Positions 16,991 to 26,483 of a stretch of DNA of 64,000 nt are shown in pieces. The number at the start of each line of letters is the position of its first letter. Position 1 is the stretch's first letter. Below the pieces are notes generated by a model, which searched no databases, had not been told where the DNA came from, and saw only the letters and a program-made list of their open reading frames with translations. A program made the translations under genes and the position numbers. The stretch is taken from assembly GCF_901875305.1 (NCBI RefSeq), contig NZ_CABFLY010000002.1, positions 62,001 through 126,000 of the forward strand. The letters are read 5' to 3'. This DNA comes from Rothia mucilaginosa. Its GTDB lineage: Bacteria > Actinomycetota > Actinomycetes > Actinomycetales > Micrococcaceae.

Positions 16991-17842
16991 ATGTCTGAAC
17001 CGAACGGATCCGGCGTGAACGTCGAAGCGCAGGATTTGGGGTACACCCCCGAACGCGCCGAGCAGCTGTTGCAGAATTACCGACGCGTGCTTGAGCGCAT
17101 CCGAGCGGCGGAGCATGATCATAGCGGAGTGCGCACCGAGCAGAGCGCGCCCGTACGCCTGGTGACTGTGACCAAGTTTTTCCCGGCCTCGGATGCGACG
17201 GCGTTGCTGGACGGAGGCGTGACCCTCTTCGGTGAGAACCGCGACCAGGAGGCCAGCGCGAAGGCCCGCGAGCTGGCCTCCTACTGCGAGCAGCGTGCGG
17301 TGCAGCCCCCGCACTGGGCGTTTATCGGCCAGCTTCAGACGAATAAGGCGAAGTCCGTGGTCAAGTACGCCTCCAGCGTGCACTCTGTAGACCGCCCGTC
17401 ACTGGCCGATGCCCTAGCGAAGGCCTACGCGAATCAGCTGGCCCGTTACGAGGCGGGGGAGGCACCGGCCCCCGCGGCCCTGGAAAACGGCGGCTTGGAT
17501 TGCCTGGTGCAGGTCTCCCTGGCTGAGGAGGCGACGGCCGGCCATGCCGCCGAGGGCGCGCGAGGCGGCACGAGCGCCTCGGAGCTTCTAGAACTGGCCG
17601 AACGCATCGAGAACCATGCGAACCTGCGGTGCGCCGGCGTGATGGCGGTGGCGCCTCTGGATGCGGACCCGGACGTCGCTTTCGAGAAGCTCTACGGTTT
17701 GGCGGCCCGGCTGCGCGAGCTCCTGCCGCATGCGACTGAAATCTCGGCGGGTATGAGTGGTGACCTGGAGGCGGCCGTCCGCTGGGGCTCCACCTGTGTG
17801 CGCGTGGGTAGCGACATCATGGGTCGCCGCCCCGCACACTAG
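16991..17842 (+). CDS. YggS-family PLP-binding protein (PLPBP)
   Basis: Single-domain fold-type III PLP protein involved in vitamin B6 and amino-acid homeostasis in other bacteria; no clear enzymatic activity is known. 283 aa. The PLP lysine is K62 in RLVTVTKFFPA. HWAFIGQLQTNKAKSVV and VHSVDRPSLADAL are family signatures, and the phosphate site near the C-terminus reads RVGSDIMGRRP. The segment around residues 155-195 has an Ala/Glu/Gly-rich insertion compared with the usual 230-residue protein. It sits between pgeF and sepF, the standard place in Gram-positive division clusters. Confidence 0.92.
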   Translation: MSEPNGSGVNVEAQDLGYTPERAEQLLQNYRRVLERIRAAEHDHSGVRTEQSAPVRLVTVTKFFPASDATALLDGGVTLFGENRDQEASAKARELASYCEQRAVQPPHWAFIGQLQTNKAKSVVKYASSVHSVDRPSLADALAKAYANQLARYEAGEAPAPAALENGGLDCLVQVSLAEEATAGHAAEGARGGTSASELLELAERIENHANLRCAGVMAVAPLDADPDVAFEKLYGLAARLRELLPHATEISAGMSGDLEAAVRWGSTCVRVGSDIMGRRPAH

Positions 17843-18069
17843 AGACGGCGGGCAGATATGCCGCCGCTGTGAGAATCCGGACGCTGTTCTACCGGCTGGA
17901 AGAGCCTCTACGCTGGTAATATATACATGCCGGTGCACGACGTTTTGATGTGCGACCGAACCTTCTGAACGAGGGGCCCGCCCGCGGCGTTCCTCGAGAG
18001 GCACCACCTCAACAGGCGGCCGCCCGTATTCAGTAGCCTGTCCCTGTACCCTAGCGAAGCGAGAGAAGC

Positions 18070-18846
18070 ATGCCGAAGCAAAGCCGCCTGGCGGGTTTCC
18101 TCGGCCTGGAGCCTTACAACGCCAAGGACTCTGACGCCCAGGACTCCAACACCGCGGATACTGCGCCCGAGGAGCCCCGCTCCCAGGAGCATTCGGACCG
18201 CGCGGAGGCTCATATCGAAGAGTCCCGAGCCGACGGGCGCGCTGATCGGGATCTCTCGCAGGGGGAACAACACACCGCAGCTGAGCACGTTGCGCCCGCA
18301 GCCGCACACCCGTACATACCCGAAACCACAGACGAGGCGGAGGAATCTCGCGAGAGTCGCCGAGGCGATGAGCCTCGGAACGAGCCCGCGAGTGAGCCCG
18401 CAGACCATTGGGAGGACGCCCCGGTGCCGAACACCGAATACACCGAGCAGTATGCCGACACCTACTCGAACGACGGCTACTACGACCAGGGCTATGAGCC
18501 CGAAGAGACCAACGGATACACCTACGGTTACGAGGAAGAAGAGGACGAATTGCGTCGTATCACCACCATCCACCCCCGCTCCTACAATGACGCAAAGATC
18601 ATCGGTGAGGCGTTCCGCGAGAACATCCCCGTGATTATGAACGTTGAGGAGATGCCCGACGCCGACGCTAAGCGCCTGGTGGATTTTGCCTCCGGTCTGG
18701 CCTTCGCGCTGGAGGGTCGCATCGAGCGTGTGACCTCGAAGGTTTTCCTGCTGACTCCCTCCAACCTTGAGGTGCTGGGTGTCGCAAACTCTGAGAACGC
18801 CGCAGATTTCAACTCCGAGGGTGAATTTCCCTTCGACCAGGGCTAA
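18070..18846 (+). CDS. sepF: FtsZ-anchoring division protein SepF
   Basis: Membrane-associated FtsZ partner, the main FtsZ anchor in bacteria lacking FtsA. 258 aa. The short N-terminus [15 protein letters not shown] is the amphipathic membrane-binding helix. Residues about 20-155 are an acidic, Glu/Asp/Pro-rich low-complexity linker ending in a Tyr/Asp-rich stretch. The SepF core starts at about residue 160 ([20 protein letters not shown]) and includes [10 protein letters not shown] and the [17 protein letters not shown] dimer/FtsZ-binding region. GAGAGAAG precedes the ATG. The yggT-type gene follows after 10 bases. Confidence 0.95.
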   Translation: MPKQSRLAGFLGLEPYNAKDSDAQDSNTADTAPEEPRSQEHSDRAEAHIEESRADGRADRDLSQGEQHTAAEHVAPAAAHPYIPETTDEAEESRESRRGDEPRNEPASEPADHWEDAPVPNTEYTEQYADTYSNDGYYDQGYEPEETNGYTYGYEEEEDELRRITTIHPRSYNDAKIIGEAFRENIPVIMNVEEMPDADAKRLVDFASGLAFALEGRIERVTSKVFLLTPSNLEVLGVANSENAADFNSEGEFPFDQG

Positions 18847-18856
18847 GGGCTGAGTA

Positions 18857-19156
18857 ATGGGTTATCTTTTCGCTCTCGTAACGATTGCGCTGTACCTGTT
18901 CTACGTTTTCATGCTGTTGCGTATGCTCTTCGACTGGGTACGTATGTTCGCACCTGGTTGGCGTCCCAAGGGTATCGCTCTGTTGTGCGCGAGCGCCGTT
19001 TACGCTGTGACGGATTGGCCTATGGAGAAGCTGCGCCGAGTGATTCCTCCGGTGCGCGTGGGTAATGTCGCGCTGGATACCGGTTTTCTGATTCTGATTG
19101 TGGTCGTGTCGATGCTGTTGGGCCCCATGATGAGCCTGACCGCCCGATTCTCCTAA
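18857..19156 (+). CDS. YggT-family integral membrane protein
   Basis: Small membrane protein, 99 aa, with two hydrophobic segments (about residues 3-22 and 70-92) on either side of a basic loop. The family member sits beside sepF in most Gram-positives and is implicated in envelope or division functions, but its molecular role is unknown. LVTIALYLFYVFMLLRMLFDW is replaced here by a typical YggT start (shortened: ALYLFYVFMLLRML). The ATG is 10 bases after the sepF stop, so the two are almost certainly cotranscribed. A strong terminator follows. Confidence 0.85.
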   Translation: MGYLFALVTIALYLFYVFMLLRMLFDWVRMFAPGWRPKGIALLCASAVYAVTDWPMEKLRRVIPPVRVGNVALDTGFLILIVVVSMLLGPMMSLTARFS

Positions 19157-19171
19157 CGACCGGAGCCTGGA

Positions 19172-19211
19172 TGCGCCCCGCGGAATGTTACTCAACATTC
19201 TGCGGGGCGCA
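19172..19211 (+). terminator. 18-bp hairpin closing the sepF-yggT unit
   Basis: Arms 19172-19189 and 19194-19211 pair over 18 positions with one G-U and a four-base loop (ACTC). It is among the strongest hairpins in the window and marks the transcript end before divIVA. Confidence 0.8.
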
Positions 19212-19481
19212 CACGTTTAACGGGATACACCCGCTTAATGGGCCACGGACGTGCGCAAACGCTCCGGGGGAGCGGGGGCCGGGGCCGTTGCGCCATGCGC
19301 ATATTTTGTTGGCTGCGCGGCAGAAACCCCGGAGCCGAGGTCCAATGATAGTAAAATGGGTGCCAACGACTGTCTGCGCGATGCGGCACACCGCGCCCGA
19401 TGCGGGGGCCGAACGCTCCCGCCGGGTTGCCCCATCGGCGCACTCAACTTCGAACCCAACCCGTACTAGAGGAGAAGCCAC
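19212..19481 (+). other. Leader region of divIVA
   Basis: Together with the terminator this makes a 325-base stretch between yggT and divIVA without a credible gene. It must hold the divIVA promoter. An ATATTTTG tract (about 19300) and a GATAGTAAAAT stretch (about 19347-19357) are the only AT-rich candidates; neither has a convincing -35 partner. No repeat or structured RNA stands out. Confidence 0.35.
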
Positions 19482-20015
19482 ATGGCCATCACCCCCGAAG
19501 ACCTGATTACGAAGAGCTTTAAGATCGTGACCGAGGAGTCCGGTTACGACCGCAACGAGGTCGACGACTTCCTGGACGAGCTCGTTGTTGAGCTGCGTGC
19601 CCTGTACTCCGAACGTGACGCCCTGGAGCGTCAGGTGGAGCAGCTTTCCGCCTCGGCCCCCGCATCCCCGGCTGCCGCTGTCTCCCAGGATGCTCCCTCC
19701 GCCGCTGGCGCTCAGGACGCCGCAGCCCTGCTGGCTATGGCCCAGAAGGTACACGACGACTACGTGGCCCAGGGTGAGAAGGCTAAGGCCGAGCTGCTGG
19801 ACGAGGCAGAGAAGAAGGCCGACGCCCTCGTGAGCGAGGCTCGACAGCAGCGCGAAGAGGTTCTGGCTCGCCTGACCGACGAGAAGGAAGAGCTGGAAAT
19901 TGCCGTGGAGGCACTGCGTGGCTTCGAGAGCCGTTACCGCACCAAGCTGCTGGACCACCTGAACACCCAGGTGGAGGAGCTGAAGAACCTCAAGCCCATC
20001 GATGCTTCCGCCTAA
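19482..20015 (+). CDS. divIVA: Polar growth/septal protein DivIVA (Wag31 type)
   Basis: Coiled-coil protein that binds curved membrane and organises cell wall synthesis. 177 aa. The N-terminal DivIVA domain (MAITPEDLITKSFKIVTEES then GYDRNEVDDFLDELV) is followed by a coiled coil to about residue 60. An Ala/Pro/Ser-rich linker (about 65-85) leads into a second coiled coil to about residue 170 (KAKAELLDEAEKKADALVSE). GAGGAGAAG lies before the ATG. It has its own transcription unit, separated by a strong terminator from yggT. In a coccoid organism it more likely acts at the septum than at poles; that is inference. Confidence 0.94.
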   Translation: MAITPEDLITKSFKIVTEESGYDRNEVDDFLDELVVELRALYSERDALERQVEQLSASAPASPAAAVSQDAPSAAGAQDAAALLAMAQKVHDDYVAQGEKAKAELLDEAEKKADALVSEARQQREEVLARLTDEKEELEIAVEALRGFESRYRTKLLDHLNTQVEELKNLKPIDASA

Positions 20016-20053
20016 AGCGCCGCACGACCCCGCCGAGGGGTGCTACGGTGCTA

Positions 20054-20119
20054 CCGTCCGGATTCTTATCGGCCCGCACTTGCGGGTTAGGCCTAAGCCG
20101 CGGATAAGGAACCGGGCGG
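20054..20119 (+). ncRNA. Possible structured RNA element between divIVA and lspA
   Basis: Arms 20054-20070 and 20103-20119 pair over 17 positions with one mismatch and two G-U pairs. They enclose a second perfect hairpin, CCCGC/GCGGG (20073-20086), and a GGC/GCC mini-stem (20090-20099), so the whole folds as a branched element rather than a simple terminator. It lies 180 bases upstream of the lspA start. It may be the divIVA terminator, a leader element or a small RNA; only the base pairing is seen. Confidence 0.35.
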
Positions 20120-20299
20120 TATTTTGCGCTTTTGAGAGGGGCCTGACCATCTCGCCGCCTCGCGCGGGAGGCAGTGACGAGACGACGGGCTGCGCCCGAG
20201 GATTTCCCCTCATTTGCTAAGCTAGAGAGGCACCGTAGCGCGTCGCCGCGGGGACCGTCCCGTTGCCGTCGCCACTATTCACACGACCCGAGGAGAGCC

Positions 20300-20968
20300 T
20301 TGCCCACCACCCCGAATCATGCTGAATCCTCGGCCCCCGTACATACCGCGGAAACCGCCGTGGGGAGCACCACACAGGCTGTCGAGAGCACCGGCCGCGC
20401 ACCGCGCATCCTGGGCGGCCGCACCGTTTGGCTGAGTGCCCTGGTGCTGGCCGTACTCGTCTTCGCAGTGGATCAGGGGACCAAGTACCTGGTCGTTACT
20501 CAGATGCATCTGGGGGAGCGCATTACCGTTATTGACGGGTTGCTGTGGTGGTATTCGATTCGTAACTCGGGTGCCGCGTTCAGCATGGGCGAGAATGTGA
20601 CCTGGATTTTTACCCTCGTCATGGTGGCTGCCGTCATCGTGGTGCTTTACCTGTTGCGCCGCACGCGCTCACTGGCCTGGACCCTGTCGCTGGGTGGGTT
20701 GCTCGGCGGCATCTGCGGCAACCTCTTTGACCGCCTCTTCCGTGAGCCCGGCTTCGGTTCCGGGCATGTGGTGGACTTCATCTCGGTGCCGAACTTCGCC
20801 ATCTTCAACGTCGCGGACTCGGCGATTAGCGTGTGCATGGCGCTCGTCGTGCTCCTAAACTTCATGGGTCTGAACCTCAACGGCACGAAGGCTCCGCAGG
20901 AGAGCGCCTCGAAGAAGGCTAAGACCCCGAAGAACGAGGAAGCTGACGGCGAGAACGCTGACGCCTAA
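20300..20968 (+). CDS. lspA: Lipoprotein signal peptidase LspA (signal peptidase II)
   Basis: Membrane aspartic protease that removes the signal peptide from diacylglyceryl-modified prolipoproteins. 222 aa from a TTG at 20300 behind GAGGAGAG; the frame is open further upstream (to 20174), but that part is not family-like. Four transmembrane segments begin at about residue 35. Motifs: DQGTKYLVV, NSGAAFSMG, GGICGNLFDRLF, VVDFISVP and FNVADSAISV; the last two carry the catalytic aspartates. The C-terminal tail is Lys/Glu-rich. rluD follows after 66 bases, a common pairing. Confidence 0.93.
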   Translation: MPTTPNHAESSAPVHTAETAVGSTTQAVESTGRAPRILGGRTVWLSALVLAVLVFAVDQGTKYLVVTQMHLGERITVIDGLLWWYSIRNSGAAFSMGENVTWIFTLVMVAAVIVVLYLLRRTRSLAWTLSLGGLLGGICGNLFDRLFREPGFGSGHVVDFISVPNFAIFNVADSAISVCMALVVLLNFMGLNLNGTKAPQESASKKAKTPKNEEADGENADA

Positions 20969-21034
20969 CGGCACGTCACGACGCACAGCACAGACCGCAA
21001 CCCACAGCACAGACCGCAGCGCGAGGAGAGAATC

Positions 21035-22009
21035 ATGAGCGAGGAAACCACCGCGGAGCGCATCCGCGCCGAATTCACCGTTGAGGACGCCCTGGCTGGA
21101 ATGCGCCTGGACGCCGCGCTCGCCGGTGCCCTCGATGCGCCGCGCACCCGCACCTCCGGGTGGATTCGCGACGGGCACGTGCGCATCACCAACGGTGGGC
21201 GCGCCGTGAAGGTCGGTAAGTCGTACAAGCTCTCCGCAGGAGATGTGGTCGTCGTGGATGCCCCGGCGCCGCGCGATTTGGCCGATATTCGACCCGAGAA
21301 GGTGGACGGCTTCGGCATCGTGTACCTGGACGACGATATTGTCGTGGTGGATAAGCCCGCCGGCGTGGCGGCGCACCCCTCACCCGGTTGGCATGGCCCC
21401 ACCGTGATTTCCGCGCTGATGGGCGAGGGTATCTCCGTGGCCACCTCCGGCGCAGCCGAGCGTCAGGGCATCGTGCACCGCCTGGACGTGGGTACGAGCG
21501 GCCTGATGGTCGTGGCCCGTAGCGAGCGCGCCTACACCGAACTCAAGCGTGCTTTCAAGGAGCGCACGGTCGATAAGATTTACCACACGCTGGTGCAGGG
21601 CCTGCCCGATCCGCTACGCGGCACGATTGACGCGCCGATTGGCCGTCACCCCGGTAACGAGTGGAAGTTCGCGGTGGTCGAGGGTGGCCGTAATTCCATC
21701 ACCCACTACGACGTCATCGAGGCCTTCGGCCCAGCCTCCCTGGTGGAGGTTCACCTGGAGACCGGCCGAACCCACCAGATTCGCGTGCACTTCTCGGCGA
21801 TGCGGCACCCCTGCTGCGGCGACCTGACTTACGGCGCTGACCCACGTTTTAGCGCCGAGCTGGGCCTGACCCGCCAGTGGCTGCATGCCCACCACCTCAG
21901 CTTTGAGCACCCCGCCACCGGCGAGCGCGTGAGCTTCACCAGTGAGTACCCGCTGGATTTGGCCTACGCACTCAACGCCCTGCGCGAGGGCCGCGTGCAG
22001 CTCGGGTAG
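21035..22009 (+). CDS. rluD: RluD-family 23S rRNA pseudouridine synthase
   Basis: Converts uridines of 23S rRNA to pseudouridine. 324 aa with an N-terminal S4 RNA-binding domain (about residues 10-75; [20 protein letters not shown]) and the catalytic domain. The catalytic aspartate is D151 in [36 protein letters not shown] is the conserved C-terminal motif. GAGGAGAG precedes the ATG. Exact target positions (1911/1915/1917 for true RluD) cannot be judged from sequence, so the symbol is by best family fit. Confidence 0.88.
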   Translation: MSEETTAERIRAEFTVEDALAGMRLDAALAGALDAPRTRTSGWIRDGHVRITNGGRAVKVGKSYKLSAGDVVVVDAPAPRDLADIRPEKVDGFGIVYLDDDIVVVDKPAGVAAHPSPGWHGPTVISALMGEGISVATSGAAERQGIVHRLDVGTSGLMVVARSERAYTELKRAFKERTVDKIYHTLVQGLPDPLRGTIDAPIGRHPGNEWKFAVVEGGRNSITHYDVIEAFGPASLVEVHLETGRTHQIRVHFSAMRHPCCGDLTYGADPRFSAELGLTRQWLHAHHLSFEHPATGERVSFTSEYPLDLAYALNALREGRVQLG

Positions 22010-22144
22010 ATATCGCACACCCCAGCTCAGCCAAAGAGCCGCCCGGGCCCCGGCCCGGCATCGCGCGGCTCACCCCGGGGCTACAGCCCCGCCGACCGTC
22101 AAACGAATCGGCCGGAACAACCCCCACACCTTCAGGAGATATCC

Positions 22145-25100
22145 GTGGCAACCAAAGACTTTGCGCACCTGCACGTGCACACCGAGTACTCCATGCTGGA
22201 CGGTGCCGCGCGCCTGGGCGACCTCTTCAGCTATGCCAAGGAGCTGGGCATGAGCTCCATGGCCACCAGCGACCACGGTTTCCTCTTCGGCGCCTTCGAC
22301 TTCTGGCGCCAGGCCAAGGCCCACGACATTAAGCCCATCATCGGCGTGGAGGCCTACCTGACCCCCGGCACGCACCGTACTGACCGTTCGCGTGTGCGCT
22401 GGGGCGACGGCTCCCGCGATGATGTGTCCGGTGGTGGCGCCTACACCCATATGACCATGTGGGCCGAGACCACTGAGGGCATGCACAACCTCTTCCGTGC
22501 CTCCTCCATTGCTTCGCTCGAGGGTCAGCTGTACAAGCCGCGCATGGACCGCGATGTGCTGCAGACCTACTCGAAGGGCCTGATCGCGACCACCGGTTGC
22601 CCCTCCGGCGAGATTCAGACGCGCCTGCGCCTGGGCCAGTTCGACGAGGCGCTGCAGGCCGCCAGCGACTTCCGCGATATCTTCGGCAAGGACAACTTCT
22701 ACTGCGAGGTCATGGACCACGGCCTCGACATCGAACGCAACGTGCAGGAGGACCTGCACCGCCTGGCTAAGCAGCTGAACCTGCCCTACGTGGCCACCAA
22801 CGACCTGCACTATACCCGTCAGGAAGACCACACCGCTCACGCGGCGCTGCTGTGCGTGCAGTCTGGCTCGACCCTGACCGACCCCAAACGTTTCAAGTTC
22901 GATGCGGATAACTTCTACTTGCGCTCGCCCGAGGAGATGTACTCGATCTTCGGCGATATTCCCGGTGCCTGCGAGAACACCCTCGAGATTGCTGAGCGTT
23001 GCAACGTGGAGTTCAACACCAAGGCGAACTACATGCCGAACTTTCCCGTGCCCGAGGGGGAGAACGAGGAATCCTGGTTCGTGAAGGAGGTCGAGAAGGG
23101 CCTGCACTACCGCTTCCCGGACGGTATTCCCGATAGGGTCCGTAAACAGGCAGAGTACGAGGTGGGGGTCATTACCTCCATGGGCTTCCCCGGCTACTTC
23201 CTGGTTGTGGCGGACTTCATCAACTGGGCTAAGCGCAACGGTATTCGTGTGGGCCCCGGCCGTGGCTCCGGTGCGGGTTCCATGGTGGCGTACGCGATGC
23301 GCATCACCGAGCTGAACCCGCTCGACCACGACCTGATCTTCGAGCGATTCCTCAACCCCGACCGCGTCTCCATGCCCGACTTCGATGTGGACTTCGACGA
23401 TCGTCGCCGCGGCGAGGTCATCGACTACGTGACCGATAAGTACGGCGAGGACAAGGTTGCGCAGATTGTCACCTTCGGCACTATTAAGGCGAAGCAGGCG
23501 CTTAAGGACGCCTCCCGCGTGATGGACCAGCCGTACTCGGTGGGTGAGCGCCTGACCAAGGCCATGCCGCCGGATGTCATGGGCAAGAACATCGCCCTGG
23601 CCAACGTGTACAACGAGGAGGATAAGCGCTACGCTGAGGCCGCCGACCTACGCACCCTCATCGAGGACCCGGTCGATAAGATTTACGGCCAGGTGTTCGA
23701 GACCGCGAAGGGCCTGGAGGGCCTGAAGCGTCAGTGGGGCGTGCACGCCGCGGGCGTGATTATGTCCAGCAAGAACCTGGTGGACGTGATTCCCGTGATG
23801 CGCCGCGAGGCTGACGGCCAGGTCATCACCCAGTTTGATTACCCCACCTGCGAGGGCTTGGGCCTAATCAAGATGGACTTCCTGGGTCTGCGTAATCTCA
23901 CGATTATTTCCGATGCCATCGAGAACATTAAGAACAACCGAGGCATTGACCTGGAGCTGGAGTCCCTGTCGCTGGATGACCCCGAATCCTACCGTCTGCT
24001 GGCCCGAGGCGACACCCTCGGAGTGTTCCAGCTCGATGGTGGCCCCATGCGCGCCCTGCTCAAGCTCATGGAGCCCGAGGAATTCGAGCACATTTCGGCA
24101 GTGCTCGCGCTGTACCGCCCCGGCCCGATGGGTGCAAACTCGCACACCAACTACGCGCTACGTAAGAACGGCAAACAGGAAATTGAGCCGATTCATCCCG
24201 AGCTGGCCGAGCCGCTGAAGGACATCCTCGACACCACCTACGGCCTGATCGTGTATCAGGAGCAGGTGATGGCGATTGCCCAGAAGGTCGCGAACTACAC
24301 GCTCGGTGAGGCAGACCTGTTGCGCCGTGCAATGGGTAAGAAGAAGAAGGCGGAGCTGGATAAGCAGTACGCCACCTTCCACGACGGCATGATTTCTAAC
24401 GGCTACTCCGAGGGCGCCGTGAAAGCCCTCTGGGATATTCTGCTGCCCTTCTCGGACTACGCGTTCAACAAGGCCCACACCGCCGCGTACGGCCTGGTGT
24501 CCTACTGGACGGCCTACCTGAAGGCGCACTACCCGCAGGAGTACATGGCCGCGCTGCTGACCAGTGTGGGCGATAACAAGGACAAGCTCGCGCTATACCT
24601 GAACGAGTGCCGCGCCATGGGTATCACCGTGCTCGCCCCGGACGTCAACGAATCCTCCCTGACCTTCACCCCCGTGGGTGAGGACATCCGCTTCGGCATG
24701 GGAGCGATCCGTAACGTGGGCGCGAACGTGGTCGAGGGCATGGTCGCCGCCCGCGAGGAGAAGGGTCGCTACGAGTCCTTCAACGACTTCCTGAAGAAGG
24801 TGCCGCTACAGGTGTGCAACAAGCGCACCATCGAGTCGCTCATTAAGGCCGGCGCCTTCGACGACCTGGGCCACACCCGCCGCTCGCTGTCCCTCATCCA
24901 CGAGGCGGCGGTGGATGCGGCCGTGGCCGTCAAGCGTAAGGAGGCGGCGGGTCAGTTCGACCTCTTCGGCTCCCTCGGCATGGACGACGCCCTGGGCGAC
25001 GAGCTGACCGTGACCATCCCGGACGTGCCCGAATGGGATCGCCGCGAGAAGCTGAACTTCGAACGCGACATGCTGGGCCTGTACGTTTCGGACCACCCGC

Positions 25101-25687
25101 TGCGTGGCCTGGAACGCGCCCTTTCGGACGCCGCCTCCCACTCGGTGCACGACATTATTAGCGAGGACTCGCACGTGCGCGACGGCGAAACCGTCACGAT
25201 TGCGGGCATGCTTACCGGCGTTTCGCGTCGCATCGCCAAGTCCAGCGGTAACCAGTACGCCTCGGTGGAGCTGGAGGACCCCTCGGGTGCAACCATTACG
25301 GTCATGTTCTTCTCCCGCGCCTACGAGACGATGGGCGCCGCCCTGGCGGACGACCTCATCTGCTCGATTCGAGGCCGCGTGCAGCGCCGCGACGACGGTA
25401 GCGTGAACATGAGCGCGCAGGAACTGCAGATTCTGGAAATCAGCGACGACGGCCGCGCCGCACCCATCACGATTGCGGTGCCCGAATACCTGGTGACCGA
25501 GGCGAAGCTGCGCGAGCTGAAGGAGACCCTGCGCGACCACAAGGGCACTGCGGATGTGCGCATGCTCATCCGTACCCGCGATAAGGAGCAGTTGGTGCTT
25601 CTGGACGCGAGTGTGCGCGTGGAACCGAACCCGAGCCTCTTCGGTGAGATCAAGACGATTTTCGGTCCGAGCTGTATTCGTCGCTAA
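22145..25687 (+). CDS. dnaE: DNA polymerase III alpha subunit DnaE (DnaE1)
   Basis: Replicative DNA polymerase. 1180 aa, GTG start with CAGGAGAT upstream. The N-terminal PHP domain keeps its metal-ligand motifs (HLHVHTEYSMLDGAARL, ATSDHG), so it may carry the 3'-5' proofreading known for mycobacterial DnaE1. The palm has GPGRGSGAGS and the catalytic aspartates D414 and D416 in MPDFDVDFDDRR. Helix-hairpin-helix and OB-fold regions follow (VTIAGMLTGVSRR). The gene is bounded by a 22-bp terminator. Confidence 0.97.
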   Translation: MATKDFAHLHVHTEYSMLDGAARLGDLFSYAKELGMSSMATSDHGFLFGAFDFWRQAKAHDIKPIIGVEAYLTPGTHRTDRSRVRWGDGSRDDVSGGGAYTHMTMWAETTEGMHNLFRASSIASLEGQLYKPRMDRDVLQTYSKGLIATTGCPSGEIQTRLRLGQFDEALQAASDFRDIFGKDNFYCEVMDHGLDIERNVQEDLHRLAKQLNLPYVATNDLHYTRQEDHTAHAALLCVQSGSTLTDPKRFKFDADNFYLRSPEEMYSIFGDIPGACENTLEIAERCNVEFNTKANYMPNFPVPEGENEESWFVKEVEKGLHYRFPDGIPDRVRKQAEYEVGVITSMGFPGYFLVVADFINWAKRNGIRVGPGRGSGAGSMVAYAMRITELNPLDHDLIFERFLNPDRVSMPDFDVDFDDRRRGEVIDYVTDKYGEDKVAQIVTFGTIKAKQALKDASRVMDQPYSVGERLTKAMPPDVMGKNIALANVYNEEDKRYAEAADLRTLIEDPVDKIYGQVFETAKGLEGLKRQWGVHAAGVIMSSKNLVDVIPVMRREADGQVITQFDYPTCEGLGLIKMDFLGLRNLTIISDAIENIKNNRGIDLELESLSLDDPESYRLLARGDTLGVFQLDGGPMRALLKLMEPEEFEHISAVLALYRPGPMGANSHTNYALRKNGKQEIEPIHPELAEPLKDILDTTYGLIVYQEQVMAIAQKVANYTLGEADLLRRAMGKKKKAELDKQYATFHDGMISNGYSEGAVKALWDILLPFSDYAFNKAHTAAYGLVSYWTAYLKAHYPQEYMAALLTSVGDNKDKLALYLNECRAMGITVLAPDVNESSLTFTPVGEDIRFGMGAIRNVGANVVEGMVAAREEKGRYESFNDFLKKVPLQVCNKRTIESLIKAGAFDDLGHTRRSLSLIHEAAVDAAVAVKRKEAAGQFDLFGSLGMDDALGDELTVTIPDVPEWDRREKLNFERDMLGLYVSDHPLRGLERALSDAASHSVHDIISEDSHVRDGETVTIAGMLTGVSRRIAKSSGNQYASVELEDPSGATITVMFFSRAYETMGAALADDLICSIRGRVQRRDDGSVNMSAQELQILEISDDGRAAPITIAVPEYLVTEAKLRELKETLRDHKGTADVRMLIRTRDKEQLVLLDASVRVEPNPSLFGEIKTIFGPSCIRR

Positions 25688-25716
25688 AGGCAGAAGAGCT
25701 CCGTGAGGAGGGTACC

Positions 25717-25765
25717 GCTCAGGGTGGATTCCGAACGTTCATAAACGTTGGAGTCCACCCTGAGC
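25717..25765 (+). terminator. 22-bp terminator hairpin after dnaE
   Basis: Arms 25717-25739 and 25744-25765 pair over 22 positions with one bulged G and one G-U, four-base loop. Strong rho-independent-type terminator of dnaE. Confidence 0.8.
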
Positions 25766-25820
25766 GTATATTTGCGTATATTCAACGTCACTATTCGGCA
25801 CATCCGCCGTGTCTCGCGTT

Positions 25821-25840
25821 AGAATAGGTATAAATATTCT
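25821..25840 (+). promoter_or_regulatory. Inverted repeat and -10-like sequences upstream of nrdR
   Basis: AGAATA (25821-25826) and TATTCT (25835-25840) form a perfect 6-bp inverted repeat across TAGAAT and TATAAAT, both possible -10 hexamers. An operator overlapping the nrdR promoter is possible. It does not match the usual NrdR box. Confidence 0.35.
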
Positions 25841-25892
25841 TGAGCGCTGTATATACGGGCGCCACACCGAGCGCCCAGCCAAGGAGAAACGC

Positions 25893-26348
25893 ATGTACTG
25901 CCCCTATTGCAAGCACACCGATTCGCGCGTTATCGACTCCCGCACCACCGATGACGGCGCCGCCATTCGCCGCCGCCGTCAGTGTACCTCCTGCGCTCGC
26001 CGCTTTACCACGGTCGAAACCACCACCATTTCGGTGATTAAACGTTCCGGTGTGACCGAACCCTTTGACCGCTCCAAGATTGCCGCAGGCGTGCGCAAGG
26101 CCTGCCAGGGCCGCCCCGTGGGGGAGGACGACCTCGCCAAGCTGGCCCAGGAGGTCGAGGAGCTAATCCGTGCCCGTGGCCTGGCAGAAATTAACGCTCA
26201 CGAGGTGGGCCTGACCATCCTGGAGCCGCTGTCCAAGCTGGATGCGGTCGCCTACCTGCGCTTCGCGAGCGTGTACCAGGCCTTCGAGAACCTCGAGGAC
26301 TTTGAAGAAGCGATCGCTCGTCTGCGTGAGGACCGCATTAACCCGTAG
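25893..26348 (+). CDS. nrdR: Transcriptional repressor NrdR
   Basis: ATP/dATP-sensing repressor of ribonucleotide reductase genes. 151 aa from the ATG at 25893, preceded by AAGGAGAAA; an upstream extension in the same frame (from 25809) is not family-like. The zinc ribbon uses C3, C6, C31 and C34 (CPYC, CTSC), and [15 protein letters not shown] is the family signature. The ATP-cone domain spans about residues 49-139 ([20 protein letters not shown]). It stands alone between two strong terminators; no nrd genes are in the window. Confidence 0.96.
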   Translation: MYCPYCKHTDSRVIDSRTTDDGAAIRRRRQCTSCARRFTTVETTTISVIKRSGVTEPFDRSKIAAGVRKACQGRPVGEDDLAKLAQEVEELIRARGLAEINAHEVGLTILEPLSKLDAVAYLRFASVYQAFENLEDFEEAIARLREDRINP

Positions 26349-26375
26349 TGTCTGCTAGAGGTTATAGAGGTGTAC

Positions 26376-26418
26376 AGAAGGGGCCGTCTTCCGAATGATT
26401 CGGAAGACGGCCCCTTCT
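26376..26418. terminator. 21-bp perfect bidirectional terminator between nrdR and ppgK
   Basis: Arms 26376-26396 and 26398-26418 are perfect complements around one central base. It lies between convergent nrdR (+) and ppgK (-) and can serve both. Confidence 0.85.
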
Positions 26419-26483
26419 ACTGCGTTTAGCCGCCTTGCCGCGGTACCGTTGCGGTCCGCGCGGGTTAGCGGGGGAGCGGGCTC

